Assembly: GCF_012931985.1 (NCBI RefSeq)
Contig: NZ_JAAFGM010000007.1
Coordinates: forward strand, 1-64,000
From: Candidatus Roseilinea sp. NK_OTU-006
GTDB taxonomy: Bacteria > Chloroflexota > Anaerolineae > J036 > Brachytrichaceae
DNA length: 64,000 nucleotides
Direction: 5' to 3'
Below, in pieces: positions 39,255 to 50,368 of this stretch. A program made the position numbers and the translations under genes. The first letter of the stretch is position 1, and every line of letters begins with the position of its first letter. The notes beneath the pieces were generated by a model. The model worked only from the letters and a program-made list of their open reading frames with translations, did not search any database and was not told the DNA's origin.

Positions 39255-40544
39255 ATGAGCACATATCTCACACCTGCAACCGATTATCCTCCTGTGCCCA
39301 ACGCTCAAGGCAAATTCGGCCCCTACGGCGGGCGCTTTGTGCCCGAGACGCTAATGCCGGTGTTGGACGAGGTGGCCGAGGCGTATGAGGAACTGCGCGA
39401 TGATCCCGGATTTCGCGCCGAATACGCGCATCTGCTCAAGACCTATGTCGGCCGTCCCTCGCCATTGACACACGCCGAGCGGCTGAGCACCCACCTCGGC
39501 GGCGCACAAATTTACCTCAAGCGCGAGGATCTGCTGCACACCGGCGCGCACAAGATCAACAACGCGCTGGGCCAGGCCCTGCTGGCCAAACGCATGGGCA
39601 AGCGGCGCATCATCGCCGAGACCGGCGCCGGCCAACACGGCGTCGCCACCGCAACGGCGTGTGCCTTGCTGGGGCTGGAGTGCGTCATCTACATGGGCGT
39701 GGTCGATATGGCCCGCCAAGAGCCGAACGTGTTTCGCATGCGCCTGCTCGGCGCCGAGGTGCGCGGTGTGGAGAGCGGCACAAAGACGCTCAAAGACGCC
39801 GTGAACGAAGCGATCCGTGACTGGGTCGCCCATCCGCACGACACCTACTACATCATCGGCAGTGCACTCGGGCCGCACCCGTATCCGCTGATGTGCCGCG
39901 ACTTCCAAAGCGTGATCGGCAAGGAAGCGCGCACACAGATCCTAGAACAAGCCGGCCGACTGCCCGACCAGGTCATCGCTTGCGTCGGCGGCGGCAGCAA
40001 CGCCATCGGCATCTTCTACGGCTTCCTGAACGACACATCAGTGAAATTGATCGGCGTCGAGGCCGGGGGCGACGGTGTCGAGACCGGCAAGCACGCGGCG
40101 CGCTTCGCGCGAATTGAGAATGAAGAATTGAGAATTGAGAACTCTGACGATGGCAATCATTCTCAATTCCCTCAGGGCAAGGTCGGCGTCTTTCAAGGCA
40201 TGAAGACGGTGGTGTTGCAAAACGCCGATGGACAAATCGCCGCAACGCATTCCATCTCGGCGGGGCTGGACTACGCCGGCGTTGGGCCGGAGCATGTTTA
40301 TCTGCGCGACATCGGCCGCGCGGAATACACCTCGGCGACCGACGACGAGGCGCTAAACGCATTCCACACGTTGTGCCGGTTTGAGGGCATCATCCCGGCT
40401 TTAGAATCGTCGCATGCGGTGGCCGAGGCGCTCAAGCGCGCCCCGCAGCTCCCCCGCGATCACATCTTGCTGGTCAACCTGAGCGGCCGCGGCGACAAGG
40501 ACTTGAACACTGTCATGCAGGCGGCCGGACAATCGCTCTCGTGA
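39255..40544 (+). CDS. trpB: Tryptophan synthase beta chain with a repeat-derived internal insertion
   Basis: PLP enzyme joining indole and serine, 429 aa. [12 protein letters not shown] marks the N-terminus and K100 ([13 protein letters not shown]) is the PLP lysine. [12 protein letters not shown] and the phosphate loop [10 protein letters not shown] are intact. Residues about 286-305 ([20 protein letters not shown]) do not belong to the family. They replace the short link between GKHAARFA and [11 protein letters not shown] and are encoded by a heptamer tract with inverted-repeat ends. The start is the second ATG of the frame, just after GGGAG. No trpA adjoins it. Confidence 0.95.
   Translation: MSTYLTPATDYPPVPNAQGKFGPYGGRFVPETLMPVLDEVAEAYEELRDDPGFRAEYAHLLKTYVGRPSPLTHAERLSTHLGGAQIYLKREDLLHTGAHKINNALGQALLAKRMGKRRIIAETGAGQHGVATATACALLGLECVIYMGVVDMARQEPNVFRMRLLGAEVRGVESGTKTLKDAVNEAIRDWVAHPHDTYYIIGSALGPHPYPLMCRDFQSVIGKEARTQILEQAGRLPDQVIACVGGGSNAIGIFYGFLNDTSVKLIGVEAGGDGVETGKHAARFARIENEELRIENSDDGNHSQFPQGKVGVFQGMKTVVLQNADGQIAATHSISAGLDYAGVGPEHVYLRDIGRAEYTSATDDEALNAFHTLCRFEGIIPALESSHAVAEALKRAPQLPRDHILLVNLSGRGDKDLNTVMQAAGQSLS
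40111..40169. repeat. 59-bp heptamer element with 13-bp inverted-repeat ends inside trpB
   Basis: The left end GAATTGAGAATGA (40111-40123) is the exact reverse complement of the right end TCATTCTCAATTC (40157-40169). The left part is built of 7-base units: GAATTGA, GAATGAA, GAATTGA, GAATTGA. AT-rich against a GC-rich gene, it keeps the trpB reading frame open. Confidence 0.85.
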
Positions 40545-40550
40545 GATCGT

Positions 40551-41750
40551 TCATCCCTTGCCGCAGAAGTGTAGTTCGCCCCAGTCTTGGATGCGGCCAT
40601 CGTGAAGCGTGGCAAACAAGCCAATCTTGTAGCCGCCAGGGGGCCAATCGCGACGATTCAGCCGGAAGTTATCCTCTTTGAACGGCACTGGCTGGCGTAA
40701 GCCGCGCGATCCCATCCCGCAGTCATCACCGCTAGGATCAATGCGCAGCTCCAGCGACTGGATGCCGTAGATGTGCCAGCGAATCACCAGTTCATCAGGG
40801 TCTGGGCTGGCATTGGGCACGAACTCAAACGGCACCGGCGTGCAAAAGGTGTAATCGGGCGCGTTGTTGAGCGTAGCCGCCCAATAGGGGTTCGAGGGAT
40901 TGCACTCCGGCTCAGCCAGGACGGTAGGCGTAGGCATCGGCGGCGCCTCAGTGGGCGCCGCGGTCGGGGCCACTGCGACTTTTAGCAGCGCAGGCGTAGG
41001 TAGCGGCGGAGCCTCCACCGGGCTTACCGTTTGCGCCGCATCGTTCGCCTGCACATATTGCCCCAATACCCAGGCCGTCCTGCCCTCTACGCTGATTTGC
41101 CACCACTGCCCATCGCTGCTCTTGCCCGTCACGCGGGCTGTTTGACCGCGGCTCAGCCGGCCCAGTAAGTCATAGCGAGTGCCAGGGCCGGCGCGTAGGT
41201 TGACGAAGTCGTTCGACACAGTCACTCCAGGCGTCGCCGTAGGGGAAGGCACTGGCGTGGCAGTCATGGCTGCTGCTTCCGCTGGTGCGGGTGATGGCTC
41301 CGGCGTAGGTGCCAAGGTCGGCTCCAACGTCGGGACTGCGGTCGGCACCGCGGTCGGCTCAGGCGCTTCGACGCGCACTGCAATCACATCCGAAAGCGCG
41401 ATGAGCTTGTCCCCTGCGTCGCGCGCTTCCAGGTACAGCACGTGATTACCAAGCGTTTGCGGCGTCCACAACAGCGACGCGTCCGTGCGGCCAGGCTGCA
41501 TCGGCAGCGCACCCACGCGCCGGCCGTTGACCCAGACATGAACCTGCACGTAGTCCGCGCCGCGATATTCGACGCGCACCGGCACCTCTGTGTTGATCGT
41601 CAGGCGCGCGCCTTGTGCTGGCTCGACGATGCGCAGCGCAGACAGCGGCGCCGCCGGCGCCGGCGCGCCACATGCCACCAGCCCGATAGCAGCAATGCAC
41701 GCGATCACACAGTTTGGTTTATGGCTTCTCCAGGCGAGGATGGCTCTCAT
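40551..41750 (-). CDS. Lipoprotein with bacterial SH3 domain
   Basis: A 399-aa exported lipoprotein. The start MRAILAWRSHKPNCVIACIAAIGLVACGAP gives a lipobox (GLVAC). Residues about 35-130 form an Ig-like domain (RIVEPAQGARLTINTEVPVRVEY). A Pro/Thr/Ala-rich linker follows, then an SH3b domain (NDFVNLRAGPGTRYDLLGRLSRGQTARV, WWQISVEGRTAWVLGQYV). A C-terminal Cys-containing region (FCTPVPFEFVPNASPDPDELVIRWHIYGI) is not recognised. It probably binds cell-wall or polymer ligands outside the cell. The 19-codon upstream extension is rejected. Confidence 0.85.
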   Translation of the reverse strand: MRAILAWRSHKPNCVIACIAAIGLVACGAPAPAAPLSALRIVEPAQGARLTINTEVPVRVEYRGADYVQVHVWVNGRRVGALPMQPGRTDASLLWTPQTLGNHVLYLEARDAGDKLIALSDVIAVRVEAPEPTAVPTAVPTLEPTLAPTPEPSPAPAEAAAMTATPVPSPTATPGVTVSNDFVNLRAGPGTRYDLLGRLSRGQTARVTGKSSDGQWWQISVEGRTAWVLGQYVQANDAAQTVSPVEAPPLPTPALLKVAVAPTAAPTEAPPMPTPTVLAEPECNPSNPYWAATLNNAPDYTFCTPVPFEFVPNASPDPDELVIRWHIYGIQSLELRIDPSGDDCGMGSRGLRQPVPFKEDNFRLNRRDWPPGGYKIGLFATLHDGRIQDWGELHFCGKG

Positions 41751-41796
41751 GACGACACACGATTTTAGCGTGCAATAGAATAGCATCCTGATCGCT

Positions 41797-42636
41797 GTGG
41801 ACACCATTCAAGACCAAGACCTCGCGCTGCTCGTGGACACGCGCGACAAAGCGCACCTGGTGCGAGTGCGCGCCGGACACAAGTTCGAGACGCACCACGG
41901 CTTCATCGCCTACGACGCCATGATTGGCCAGCCTTGGGGCAGCGTCCTTCATTCGTCGCTGGGCCACCCCTATGTCATCGTCCCGCCCAGCACAGCTGAC
42001 CTCATCAAGCACATCAAGCGCAGCTCGCAAGTGATCTTTCCGAAGGACAGCGCCTACATCCTGATGCGGATGAACGCCAAGCCCGGCGCACGCATCCTGG
42101 AGAGCGGCTGCGGCAGCGGCGGGCTGACTCTGGCGCTGGCCACTGCGGTCATGCCCACCGGCCACGTATATTCGCAGGAGATTCGCCAGGACTTCATCGA
42201 GCTGGCACGACACAACATGGAGCGCGTCGGACTGGATCCGTACGTCACGTTCATCCACGCCGACAGCACACAAGGCTTCAGAGTGGAGGGCAAAGTGGAC
42301 GCCGTCTTCCTGGACATGCCGGAGCCGGAGACCTGTGTGCCGCAGGCGCGCGAGGTGTTGAAGGACGGCGGTTTCTTCGGCGCACTCGTGCCGACTACCA
42401 ATCAGGTGGTGAACCTATTGCGCGCGTTAGAAGACGCGGCTTTTGGGCTGATTGACGTGGAGGAGATTCTGACCCGGCGCTACAAGCCGGTGGCCGACCG
42501 GCTACGTCCCCAGGATCGCATGGTCGCCCACACCGGTTTTCTCATCTTTGCGCGCGCTATCGTCAAGCCCGCTCAGTGGCCAACGACCAAACTTGCAGCA
42601 GAGGGGGAAGAAGCGGTCTCCCCCGGCGCGGCCTAG
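41797..42636 (+). CDS. trmI: tRNA (adenine-58-N1)-methyltransferase TrmI
   Basis: SAM-dependent methyltransferase of 279 aa, GTG start. The N-terminal small domain (HGFIAYDAMIGQPWGS) and IVPPSTADLIKHIKRSSQVIFPKD are hallmark TrmI segments. The SAM loop is ILESGCGSGGLTLALA, and FLDMPEPE is the catalytic DxPxP-like motif. Methylates A58 in the T loop in known members. Followed after 9 bases by the YqeC gene. Confidence 0.92.
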   Translation: MDTIQDQDLALLVDTRDKAHLVRVRAGHKFETHHGFIAYDAMIGQPWGSVLHSSLGHPYVIVPPSTADLIKHIKRSSQVIFPKDSAYILMRMNAKPGARILESGCGSGGLTLALATAVMPTGHVYSQEIRQDFIELARHNMERVGLDPYVTFIHADSTQGFRVEGKVDAVFLDMPEPETCVPQAREVLKDGGFFGALVPTTNQVVNLLRALEDAAFGLIDVEEILTRRYKPVADRLRPQDRMVAHTGFLIFARAIVKPAQWPTTKLAAEGEEAVSPGAA

Positions 42637-42645
42637 TCAAGCCCT

Positions 42646-43449
42646 ATGGATCTGTTGACCACGCTGGCGATCCGCCCCGGCGACTGCGTCGCGGTCGTCG
42701 GCGCAGGCGGCAAAACCGCGCTATGCTGGCGCCTGTCGCAGGCGCTCGTGACACACAGCGCGCGCGTCATCTTCACCACCACGACGAAGATTTGGCAGCC
42801 GGCATCAGGCGCGTTCGATCTGCTCCACATCGGGCCGATGGCAGACTTTGCGCCGGCGCTCGACGCTTCAGCCACATGGCGTGCAGCCTGCCTAGCCTCA
42901 GAGATTGAGGGCACGCCCGACCCAACACCCGCCCGCGAAGCCGGTATGCCTACTATACAGACCAAGCTCATCGGCTTCGCGCCGGACGCCATCTGTGAGC
43001 TGAAAGCTGCCACGACACGCGAAAGACCGGTTTCGATCCTGGTGGAAGCCGACGGCGCGCGCAATCTGCGCATTAAAGCGCCGGGCGATGGCGAACCCGT
43101 GATCCCTCCTTGCGCCGACGTTGTATGCGTCCTGGCCAACCTCGACGCCATCGGTCAGCCGCTTGACGCGCGTGTAGCACATCGCGTGGAGCACATCGCC
43201 CAACTTACGCAGACGCCGGCGGGCAGCATCATCACGCCGGCGTTGGTCATCGCACTCCTCGCGCATCCCATCGGTGGGCTGAAAGGCATCCCGCCTGGCG
43301 CTGCCAGGGTCGCCGTGCTCACCCAGCGCGACGGACGCGCGCCGCATCCGGCCGCGTCGCAAATCATGGCGGCCCTGCGCGCGCGCGGCTTCGACCGGGC
43401 GGCGACGATTACCCCTCGCGCGCCACAGCCGGTGCTTCTGCCCAACTGA
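42646..43449 (+). CDS. yqeC: YqeC-family protein (selenium-dependent hydroxylase accessory)
   Basis: A 267-aa P-loop-like protein. CVAVVGAGGKTALCWRLSQAL is a nucleotide-binding motif. TTTTKIWQP and VEADGARNLRIKAPGDGEPVIP are the conserved YqeC signatures. The family accompanies maturation of selenium-dependent molybdenum hydroxylases, where its biochemical step is unresolved. No selenium or molybdopterin gene is in the window, and the neighbour is a tRNA methyltransferase, so the context gives no support for that role here. Confidence 0.85.
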   Translation: MDLLTTLAIRPGDCVAVVGAGGKTALCWRLSQALVTHSARVIFTTTTKIWQPASGAFDLLHIGPMADFAPALDASATWRAACLASEIEGTPDPTPAREAGMPTIQTKLIGFAPDAICELKAATTRERPVSILVEADGARNLRIKAPGDGEPVIPPCADVVCVLANLDAIGQPLDARVAHRVEHIAQLTQTPAGSIITPALVIALLAHPIGGLKGIPPGAARVAVLTQRDGRAPHPAASQIMAALRARGFDRAATITPRAPQPVLLPN

Positions 43450-43585
43450 GAGCCATTACGGCAAGACTAGCCGACTGACCAGCCTACAAGCCCGTCCAAT
43501 CGCCGAGTGCAATCTAACCCGGTTCCCTTTACACTGTAGCAACGGCTATGCCAGGTGTAACCTTTTCAAAGGGCTGTTAACGCTT

Positions 43586-43756
43586 ATGGAAGAAAAGTCG
43601 GTGAATCTCCCCCAACCGCCCGAGCCGAATGGCGAGCACTCCGGCTTCCAACCGCGAGGCATCGTCCTCTTCGTCTTTCTCATGCTGCTTGGATACAGCT
43701 TGTATTGGGCGTATCTGTGGTTCCTCACCGTAATCGAGCGTGGGGCAGGCAGTTGA
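43586..43756 (+). CDS. ba3-type cytochrome c oxidase subunit IIa
   Basis: A 56-aa single-helix protein starting MEEKSVNLPQPPEPNG. It has a polar N-terminus, then PRGIVLFVFLMLLGYSLYWAYLWFLTVIERG as one transmembrane helix. This matches the small CoxIIa family (P-x-G-hydrophobic helix-RG) found with ba3 oxidases, where it replaces the missing second helix of subunit II. It begins the operon, 25 bases before coxB. Too short for common ORF cut-offs and easily missed. Confidence 0.82.
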   Translation: MEEKSVNLPQPPEPNGEHSGFQPRGIVLFVFLMLLGYSLYWAYLWFLTVIERGAGS

Positions 43757-43781
43757 TCTGACTACTCAGGAGCATCCATGT

Positions 43782-44267
43782 ATGGAGATCAACAAACTTG
43801 AGCGGTATTGGCTGATCGCTGTGGGGATCACGCTGGGCGCATTTGTGGCTGCGACGATCGTGGCCGTCACCGTGTTTGGCATTCGCCTGCCGGCGCCGGT
43901 GGAGCGGATAGACCCGCAGCGGCTAGACCAAACCATTTTCGCCAAGCCAGGTGTGCGCAAGATCGCCGACAACCGCTACGAGGCAGTCATCGTCGCAAAG
44001 TCATGGGCGTTCGATGCCGGGCCGGAGGCCGGCAATCCCGCCGTGCTGCGCTTCCCGCGCGGTTCCCAGGTCACCTTCTACGTGACCAGCAAGGACGTGA
44101 TGCATGGTTTTCAGATCGAGAAGCACACCTTGAACCTGGAGCTAGTCCCCGGCCAGGTAGCGCGCGCCAGCGCCACCTTCAACCGCCCGGGCACATACCA
44201 CATCATCTGCAACCACTACTGCGGCGCCGGTCATCAGGTGATGTACGGCGTCATCATCGTTGAGTAA
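43782..44267 (+). CDS. coxB: ba3-type cytochrome c oxidase subunit II (CuA)
   Basis: A 161-aa subunit with one N-terminal transmembrane helix (about 9-33) and a periplasmic cupredoxin domain. All CuA ligands are present: H108, C143, C147, H151, M154 (CNHYCGAGHQVM). An AGGAG nine bases before the ATG sets this start over a longer frame. It lies between subunit IIa and subunit I. Short, as expected for ba3 enzymes with only one helix. Confidence 0.94.
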   Translation: MEINKLERYWLIAVGITLGAFVAATIVAVTVFGIRLPAPVERIDPQRLDQTIFAKPGVRKIADNRYEAVIVAKSWAFDAGPEAGNPAVLRFPRGSQVTFYVTSKDVMHGFQIEKHTLNLELVPGQVARASATFNRPGTYHIICNHYCGAGHQVMYGVIIVE

Positions 44268-44289
44268 GCCATTGATGAGGAAGACTGTT

Positions 44290-46008
44290 ATGGCAAGCGT
44301 TACTCTTCCCCAAACGTTCGAGGCGCCGGCAACGCCGACCACGCTGAAACTGGCGAAGCGCGAGCAAATGATGATCGGCGCGCATATCATCGCGGCGCTC
44401 ATCGCGCTGATGTTCGGCATCTTCATGGGGCCGTTCCAAACGTTCCACCGGTCGCCGACGTTCGTGCAGTATTTCCCGACGATCCCGATCTTCACGTTCT
44501 ACTACCAAGCGGTGACAGCACATGGCGTGATGAACGCCTTGTTCTTCACCACGTTCTTCATCATCGGATTCAGCTACTTCGTCACCGAGCGCACGCTGCA
44601 ACGGCCGATCAAGTCCACCGCAATGGGCTGGGCCGCATTTGTCGCCATGGCCGTCGGCTTGGGGATGATGCTGTTTGTCCTGCTCACCATGCCGCAGCAG
44701 TCGGCAGTGCTCTACACGTTCTACCCGCCGATGATCGCGCCGGCGCTGTTTTACATCGGCCTGGTGTTGCTGGCGCTGGGTTCATGGCTGGCGTCGGCGA
44801 ATATCTTCCTGACCTACCGCGACTGGAAGCGGGAACATCCCAACGAGCGCGTGCCGTTGGCTGTCTTCGCCCTCATCGTGAACTTCATCGTGTGGTGTGT
44901 CGCGACAATCGGCGTGGCCATCGAGATCGTGTTTATGCTGCTGCCGGCTTCGCTGGGCATCTTGAAGGTGACCGATCCACAGTTGGCGCGCACGCTGTTC
45001 TGGTTCTTCGGTCACCCGCTGGTGTATTTCTGGCTGCTCCCGGCCTACGTGTCTTGGTACACCATGTTGCCGCGCCAAGCCGGCGGCAAGCTGTTCAGCG
45101 AACCGCTGGCGCGCGTGGCGTTCATCTTGTTCGTAGTGTTCTCTGTGCCCGTCGGCGTGCATCACCAATTCAGCGACCCGGGCATCAGCGCATCGTCGAA
45201 GGGCGTGCAGACGCTCCTCACGCTCATCGTGAGCATCCCCAGCTTCATGACTGCGTTCAACGTCGGCGCAGCGCTGGAGAACGCGGCGCGCAACCGCGGA
45301 GCGAAGACATTGTTCGACTGGCCATTCAAGCAGAAGTGGAACGATCCGGTCGTCGCGGCGCAGCTATCGGGTATGTTGCTTTTCATCGCCGGAGGGTTCA
45401 GCGGTCTGATCAACGCTTCGGCCCAGCTCAACGCAACGATCCACAACACCTCGTGGGTGCCGGCACATTTCCATCAGACCCTTGGCGGCGCAGTGATGCT
45501 GACGTACATCGGCATCCTGTATTGGCTGCTGCCGGCCATTCGCGGCCGCGCCTTGTTCAGCAAGAACATGGCCCTCGCCCAGGTGTTCACCTGGTTAATC
45601 GGCATGACCCTGTTCGGCTTGGCGATGGGCGAAGCCGGCCTGCAGGGCGTCCCACGCCGCGCGCTCACCAGCCAATCACCGTATCTCAGCCCGGCCGGCG
45701 CCTTTTGGCTTGACGTGACGGCCGTCTCAGGCGTCATCTTGTTGATTAGCTCCATCCTGCTCTACGCCAACATCATCGGCACGCTATTCTTCTCACGCCG
45801 ACCGATGCCAGAAGGTGAGGTGCCGATTGAGACGGTGAGCGGTGACCGCACCTCACCTCTATGGTTTGAGCGGTGGGGCATCTGGCTGGGCCTTCTGGGC
45901 ATCCTGTTGTTGATCGCTTATGGCCCGGTGATCGCCGAAGTGTTGGACTTCCAGCTCGGCTGGAACATCCTCCGCTACATGCCAACCAGCAACGCCCCTA
46001 TGCCCTGA
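44290..46008 (+). CDS. coxA: ba3-type cytochrome c oxidase subunit I
   Basis: Catalytic heme-copper subunit of 572 aa, 12 or more helices. Heme and CuB ligands are visible: H78, H242 and Y246 (GHPLVYF; cross-linked His-Tyr), H291/H292 and H385/H393/H395. HPLVY instead of HPEVY marks the type B (ba3) family, high-affinity enzymes for low O2. A GAGGA just upstream supports this ATG; earlier in-frame starts overlap coxB. Part of the operon IIa-coxB-coxA-sco. Confidence 0.95.
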   Translation: MASVTLPQTFEAPATPTTLKLAKREQMMIGAHIIAALIALMFGIFMGPFQTFHRSPTFVQYFPTIPIFTFYYQAVTAHGVMNALFFTTFFIIGFSYFVTERTLQRPIKSTAMGWAAFVAMAVGLGMMLFVLLTMPQQSAVLYTFYPPMIAPALFYIGLVLLALGSWLASANIFLTYRDWKREHPNERVPLAVFALIVNFIVWCVATIGVAIEIVFMLLPASLGILKVTDPQLARTLFWFFGHPLVYFWLLPAYVSWYTMLPRQAGGKLFSEPLARVAFILFVVFSVPVGVHHQFSDPGISASSKGVQTLLTLIVSIPSFMTAFNVGAALENAARNRGAKTLFDWPFKQKWNDPVVAAQLSGMLLFIAGGFSGLINASAQLNATIHNTSWVPAHFHQTLGGAVMLTYIGILYWLLPAIRGRALFSKNMALAQVFTWLIGMTLFGLAMGEAGLQGVPRRALTSQSPYLSPAGAFWLDVTAVSGVILLISSILLYANIIGTLFFSRRPMPEGEVPIETVSGDRTSPLWFERWGIWLGLLGILLLIAYGPVIAEVLDFQLGWNILRYMPTSNAPMP

Positions 46009-46078
46009 CCGTCCGCTGGGGCGCCCATGTCGCCACGCTCTCCGTGGACGCCCCAGTCTCTCGGAACGAAAAGTTGTC

Positions 46079-46981
46079 ATGATCTTCTCTAATCGGCCGA
46101 TCCGCCGCCCCACATTCCCCCCTGCCTCCGCCTCGTTGGCGCGGCTGATGGTGACGTCGGCGCTCATCGGATTCGGCACCGTGATGTCGTTCCTGGGCGC
46201 CGCTTACCTGCAGGATGTGAAGCTCCTGGCTGAGGCGCCGGCGGCCTTCTGGGCCTTCATCTGCGGTCAGCCGCTCGCCGACGCAATGGTCGCGCCACTG
46301 GCCTTGATCGCAGGCGAACTAAGCGCGATTTTGGCCGGCGCGTTACTCCTGCGCCCAGTGACCCGGCTGCGCGCAGCAACTGCGGGCCTGGTGGTGTTCG
46401 GCGCGCTGGCCGCCGCCGGCAGCGGCTACCTCTTCGGCGCGGCTAATCGAGCTGCCGTTCAGGCGCCACAGGCCATCGCCTATCTGACCCCGCCGCGGCC
46501 GATGCCGGATTTCGCCCTGACGAACAGCGACGGCAGCGTCACCCGGCTGAGCGACCTGCGTGGCAAGACGGTGATGCTGTTCTTCGGCTACACCCATTGC
46601 CCGGACGTTTGCCCGCTTGCGCTGAGCGAGATGCGCAAGGTGAAGGCGGCGCTCGGCAAAGATGCGGAGCGGGTCGCGTTCGTGTTCGTCAGCGTGGACG
46701 GAACACGCGATACGCCGGAAGTGCTGCGGCGCTACGTGCGCATCTTTGACCCGGACTTCATCGGCTTGACCGGACCGGAAAGCCAAGTGCGGCTGATCGC
46801 GCTGGAATACGGCGCGCACTTCCGATCTAATCGCGTCGGCAATTCCACGACCTACACCGTGGATCACACCGCCGATACGTTTGTGCTTGACGCTCAGGGA
46901 CGCTGGCGCTTCGCCTACGGGATGAAGACGCCGACCGAAACGGTTGTGCGAGAGGTGCGCAAAGTGATTCGCGGGGCGTAA
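46079..46981 (+). CDS. SCO1/SenC copper chaperone with N-terminal membrane domain
   Basis: A 300-aa protein. The C-terminal thioredoxin-like SCO domain (about 140-300) carries C174 and C178 (THCPDVCPL) and H263 (VDHTADTF), the Cu ligands that load the CuA site. Unlike simple one-helix SCO proteins, about 125 residues precede it with three predicted helices (about 22-44, 68-92, 100-120), one holding a Cys (FICGQP). Last gene of the oxidase operon, so it likely matures subunit II. Confidence 0.9.
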   Translation: MIFSNRPIRRPTFPPASASLARLMVTSALIGFGTVMSFLGAAYLQDVKLLAEAPAAFWAFICGQPLADAMVAPLALIAGELSAILAGALLLRPVTRLRAATAGLVVFGALAAAGSGYLFGAANRAAVQAPQAIAYLTPPRPMPDFALTNSDGSVTRLSDLRGKTVMLFFGYTHCPDVCPLALSEMRKVKAALGKDAERVAFVFVSVDGTRDTPEVLRRYVRIFDPDFIGLTGPESQVRLIALEYGAHFRSNRVGNSTTYTVDHTADTFVLDAQGRWRFAYGMKTPTETVVREVRKVIRGA

Positions 46982-47160
46982 CGCCGCTACTCAGCATCTG
47001 CGCAACATGCCCGATCCATTCACCGCCCCCTGCAGGCTGAAGCCCGCGGAGGGGTGTTGTCGGCATTTTGGACGTCCCACGCGCTTCGGGTTGCCCGGCG
47101 CCGGCTCGGCGCTGCATGTGCTTTGCCTCACCTGTGGTTAGCCCTGGGGCGGGATGATGC

Positions 47161-47198
47161 AAAAACAGGTCAGACCGCTCCAGCAGATCTGACCTGTT
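47161..47198 (-). terminator. Intrinsic terminator of the kor genes
   Basis: An 11-bp perfect stem, AACAGGTCAGA / TCTGACCTGTT, with a 13-base loop. Read on the minus strand it runs into TTTTT (plus-strand A-run at 47161-47165). It separates the convergent SCO and korB genes. The rest of 46982-47240 holds no gene. Confidence 0.85.
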
Positions 47199-47240
47199 GC
47201 ATGGGAGGGCGATTGAGTGCAATACGTCGCGGGAGCGCAA

Positions 47241-48347
47241 TCAGTACATGGCGCTGATGATCTTTTGTAAGCTCTCGCGGGAAGGCCGCAGCTTGTCCTG
47301 CTGGTACGAGGCGATCGGCTTGACCAGATGATAGGTCTCGGCCAAGTTGGGCCGTTCGTTGTTGATGTAGAGCAGGCCGGTGATGAACAGTTGACGCTCA
47401 TGGGCCTCGGTGAGCAAGCGCAGCGCCGCTTGTTTGTCCGTCGGATCGTGGCTGCCGTCCAGCTTCTTCAGGACGATCTTTGAGCCGTCGAATAGCTCGA
47501 CCTCTTTCGTCTCGCCCTCGGCGTAGTCCACGCGAATCTCTTCCTGCGACATGACGAAGCCGAAATCGTTAATGCGTTCATCGTGCGCCTTGCCCCAGGT
47601 ATAGCTCTTGGTGCTGTCGTCGCGGTTGTTGAACGTGACGCAGGGGCTGATGATGTCGAGCACGGCGGTGCCGCGATGGCTGAGCGCGGCCTTGAGCAAC
47701 ATCACGACTTGCTTGGGATCGCCGGCGAATGACCGGGCGACGAAGCCGCAGTCGGCCACGATCGCGGCGCGGCACAGGTCGATCGGCGGGAACTCGTTGC
47801 GTCCGGCGTGTTTCAGCTCTTGCCCTACGTCGGCGGTGGCCGAGAACTGACCTTTGGTCAGGCCGTAGACGCCGTTGTTCTCGATGATGTAGACCATGCG
47901 CAGGTTGCGGCGGATGAGGTGCATGAATTGCCCGAGGCCAATGCTGCCGGTGTCGCCGTCGCCGCTGACGCCCAGGCCACGCAGCGTATGGTTCGCCATG
48001 AGCGCGCCCTGCGCCACCGACGGCATGCGGCCATGCAGCGCGTTGAAACCAAACGACCGGCTCATGAAGTAGGCCGGCGATTTGCTGCTGCAGCCGATGC
48101 CGCTGAATTTGACGATGTGCTCGGGCTTCACGCCCAGCTCGTAGCATGCGGTAATGATCTGCGATGAGATCGAGTCGTGCCCGCAGCCGTTGCACAGCGT
48201 GGACTCCAGGCCTTTGTAGTCGGCCTTCACCAGGCCGATGATGTTCACACCAGGTGCGCTTGCAACCGGCGCCTTGGGTTGAGCGCCGTGCGCGGTGGTT
48301 GCTTGAGCGCCGTTCGTGGCGACGCTTCCGTTCTTGACCAGGGTCAT
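47241..48347 (-). CDS. korB: 2-oxoacid:ferredoxin oxidoreductase, beta subunit
   Basis: Thiamine-diphosphate subunit of 368 aa. It oxidatively decarboxylates a 2-oxoacid (2-oxoglutarate is the usual substrate of this subgroup) and reduces ferredoxin. An unusual 33-residue Ala/Thr-rich N-terminal extension precedes the core. CNGCGH (52-57), C86 (IGCSSKS) and the ThDP motif GDGDTGSIG (from 129) with ENNGVYGLTKGQ are intact. AGGAG seven bases before the ATG. Forms an operon with korA, the two genes 60 bases apart. Confidence 0.94.
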   Translation of the reverse strand: MTLVKNGSVATNGAQATTAHGAQPKAPVASAPGVNIIGLVKADYKGLESTLCNGCGHDSISSQIITACYELGVKPEHIVKFSGIGCSSKSPAYFMSRSFGFNALHGRMPSVAQGALMANHTLRGLGVSGDGDTGSIGLGQFMHLIRRNLRMVYIIENNGVYGLTKGQFSATADVGQELKHAGRNEFPPIDLCRAAIVADCGFVARSFAGDPKQVVMLLKAALSHRGTAVLDIISPCVTFNNRDDSTKSYTWGKAHDERINDFGFVMSQEEIRVDYAEGETKEVELFDGSKIVLKKLDGSHDPTDKQAALRLLTEAHERQLFITGLLYINNERPNLAETYHLVKPIASYQQDKLRPSRESLQKIISAMY

Positions 48348-48407
48348 GGTGATCTCTCCTGCTTGCTGGCTTGCGCGCTGCGGTAGACCCCAGCGCGCAA
48401 GCCAGAT

Positions 48408-50321
<1,914 letters not shown>

Positions 50322-50368
50322 TTGCGATACCTACGCCCGGCAAACTCGCCGCCGGGCGTTGAAATTCA

